DNA from: an uncultured Prevotella sp.
Lineage (GTDB): Bacteria > Bacteroidota > Bacteroidia > Bacteroidales > Bacteroidaceae
Assembly: GCA_905373605.1 (NCBI GenBank)
Contig: CAJPTO010000192.1
Location: 1 to 6,073 of the forward strand
Direction of reading: 5' to 3'
Length of the DNA: 6,073 bases
The translations under genes were made by a program, and so were the position numbers. Shown one piece after another: positions 5,937 through 6,073 of the stretch (its first letter is position 1; each line of letters opens with the position of its first letter). Under the pieces are notes generated by a model, which worked only from the letters and a program-made list of their open reading frames with translations, was not told where the DNA came from and did not search any database.

Positions 5937-6073
5937 AGGCGTTTGGCTTGGGGAAAACTCGCGTTTGTTAGTTGACAAGTTAACGTGTTGACAAGTTAAC
6001 AAGGCGTTTGGCTTAACAAAAACTCGCGTTTGTTAGTTGACAAGTTAACGTGTTGACAAGTTAACAAGGCGTT
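5937..6073. repeat. 65-base tandem repeat with nested 14-base repeats, running off the window
   Basis: Unit 1 is 5937-6001 and unit 2 is 6002-6066, followed by the first 7 bases of a third (6067-6073), so the array continues past the edge. The units differ only at four adjacent bases (GGGG at 5950-5953 versus AACA at 6015-6018). Each unit contains GTTGACAAGTTAAC twice, separated by GT, and this 14-mer contains the palindrome GTTAAC. From memory, GTTGACAAGTTAAC-like short repeats are common in Bacteroidales intergenic DNA; their role is unknown. Confidence 0.9.

Noticed and set aside
5937..6073. CRISPR array
   Set aside because: The whole 65-base unit repeats almost perfectly, leaving no variable spacers, and no cas genes are present.

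Overview
The window looks like chromosome from a Gram-negative Bacteroidota, most likely Bacteroidales and plausibly a Prevotella-like organism. The grounds are a beta-barrel outer-membrane protein and an inner-membrane phosphoethanolamine transferase, Bacteroidota-style lipoprotein signal peptides (Cys followed by N/S/K/D/G residues), a TAnnTTTG-type promoter element, and no evident Shine-Dalgarno sequences. The genus is inference.

Layout. (1) 1-2263, plus strand, GC-rich by eye: the C-terminal half of a BamA/TamA-type (Omp85) barrel protein, overlapping by 14 bases an EptA/MCR-type phosphoethanolamine transferase with an intact catalytic motif set. Together they form an envelope operon. A 13-bp hairpin at 2335-2366 probably ends it. 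(2) 2459-4543, minus strand, more AT-rich: a two-gene unit read right to left. The first gene encodes an unrecognised lipoprotein. The second encodes a cholesterol-dependent-cytolysin-like (CDCL) pore-forming protein that stops before the membrane-binding domain 4, as in the 'short' CDCL subunits. The lipoprotein stop and toxin start overlap as TAATG. A -7-like promoter element lies upstream at 4590-4597. (3) 4598-6073: about 1.5 kb with no convincing gene, containing two copies of a hairpin repeat near 5329-5424 and a 65-bp tandem repeat running off the right edge.

Main point. Both minus-strand genes are broken as given. The lipoprotein has a frameshift at a six-G run just after its signal peptide; one extra G restores a 325-residue protein. 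The toxin has an in-frame TAG inside its lipoprotein signal peptide and a one-base frameshift soon after the lipobox Cys; repairing both gives a 369-residue lipoprotein. A plain ORF call hides this by starting the toxin at an internal GTG without any signal peptide. Two-component CDCLs of Bacteroidota are known to act in killing of related bacteria, with self-protection by a surface lipoprotein. The locus is therefore best read as a decayed, or possibly switchable, toxin plus candidate immunity/accessory lipoprotein. The toxin family itself is already described. What may be new here are the unrecognised coupled lipoprotein and the pattern of lesions. No long (domain 4-bearing) partner is in the window.
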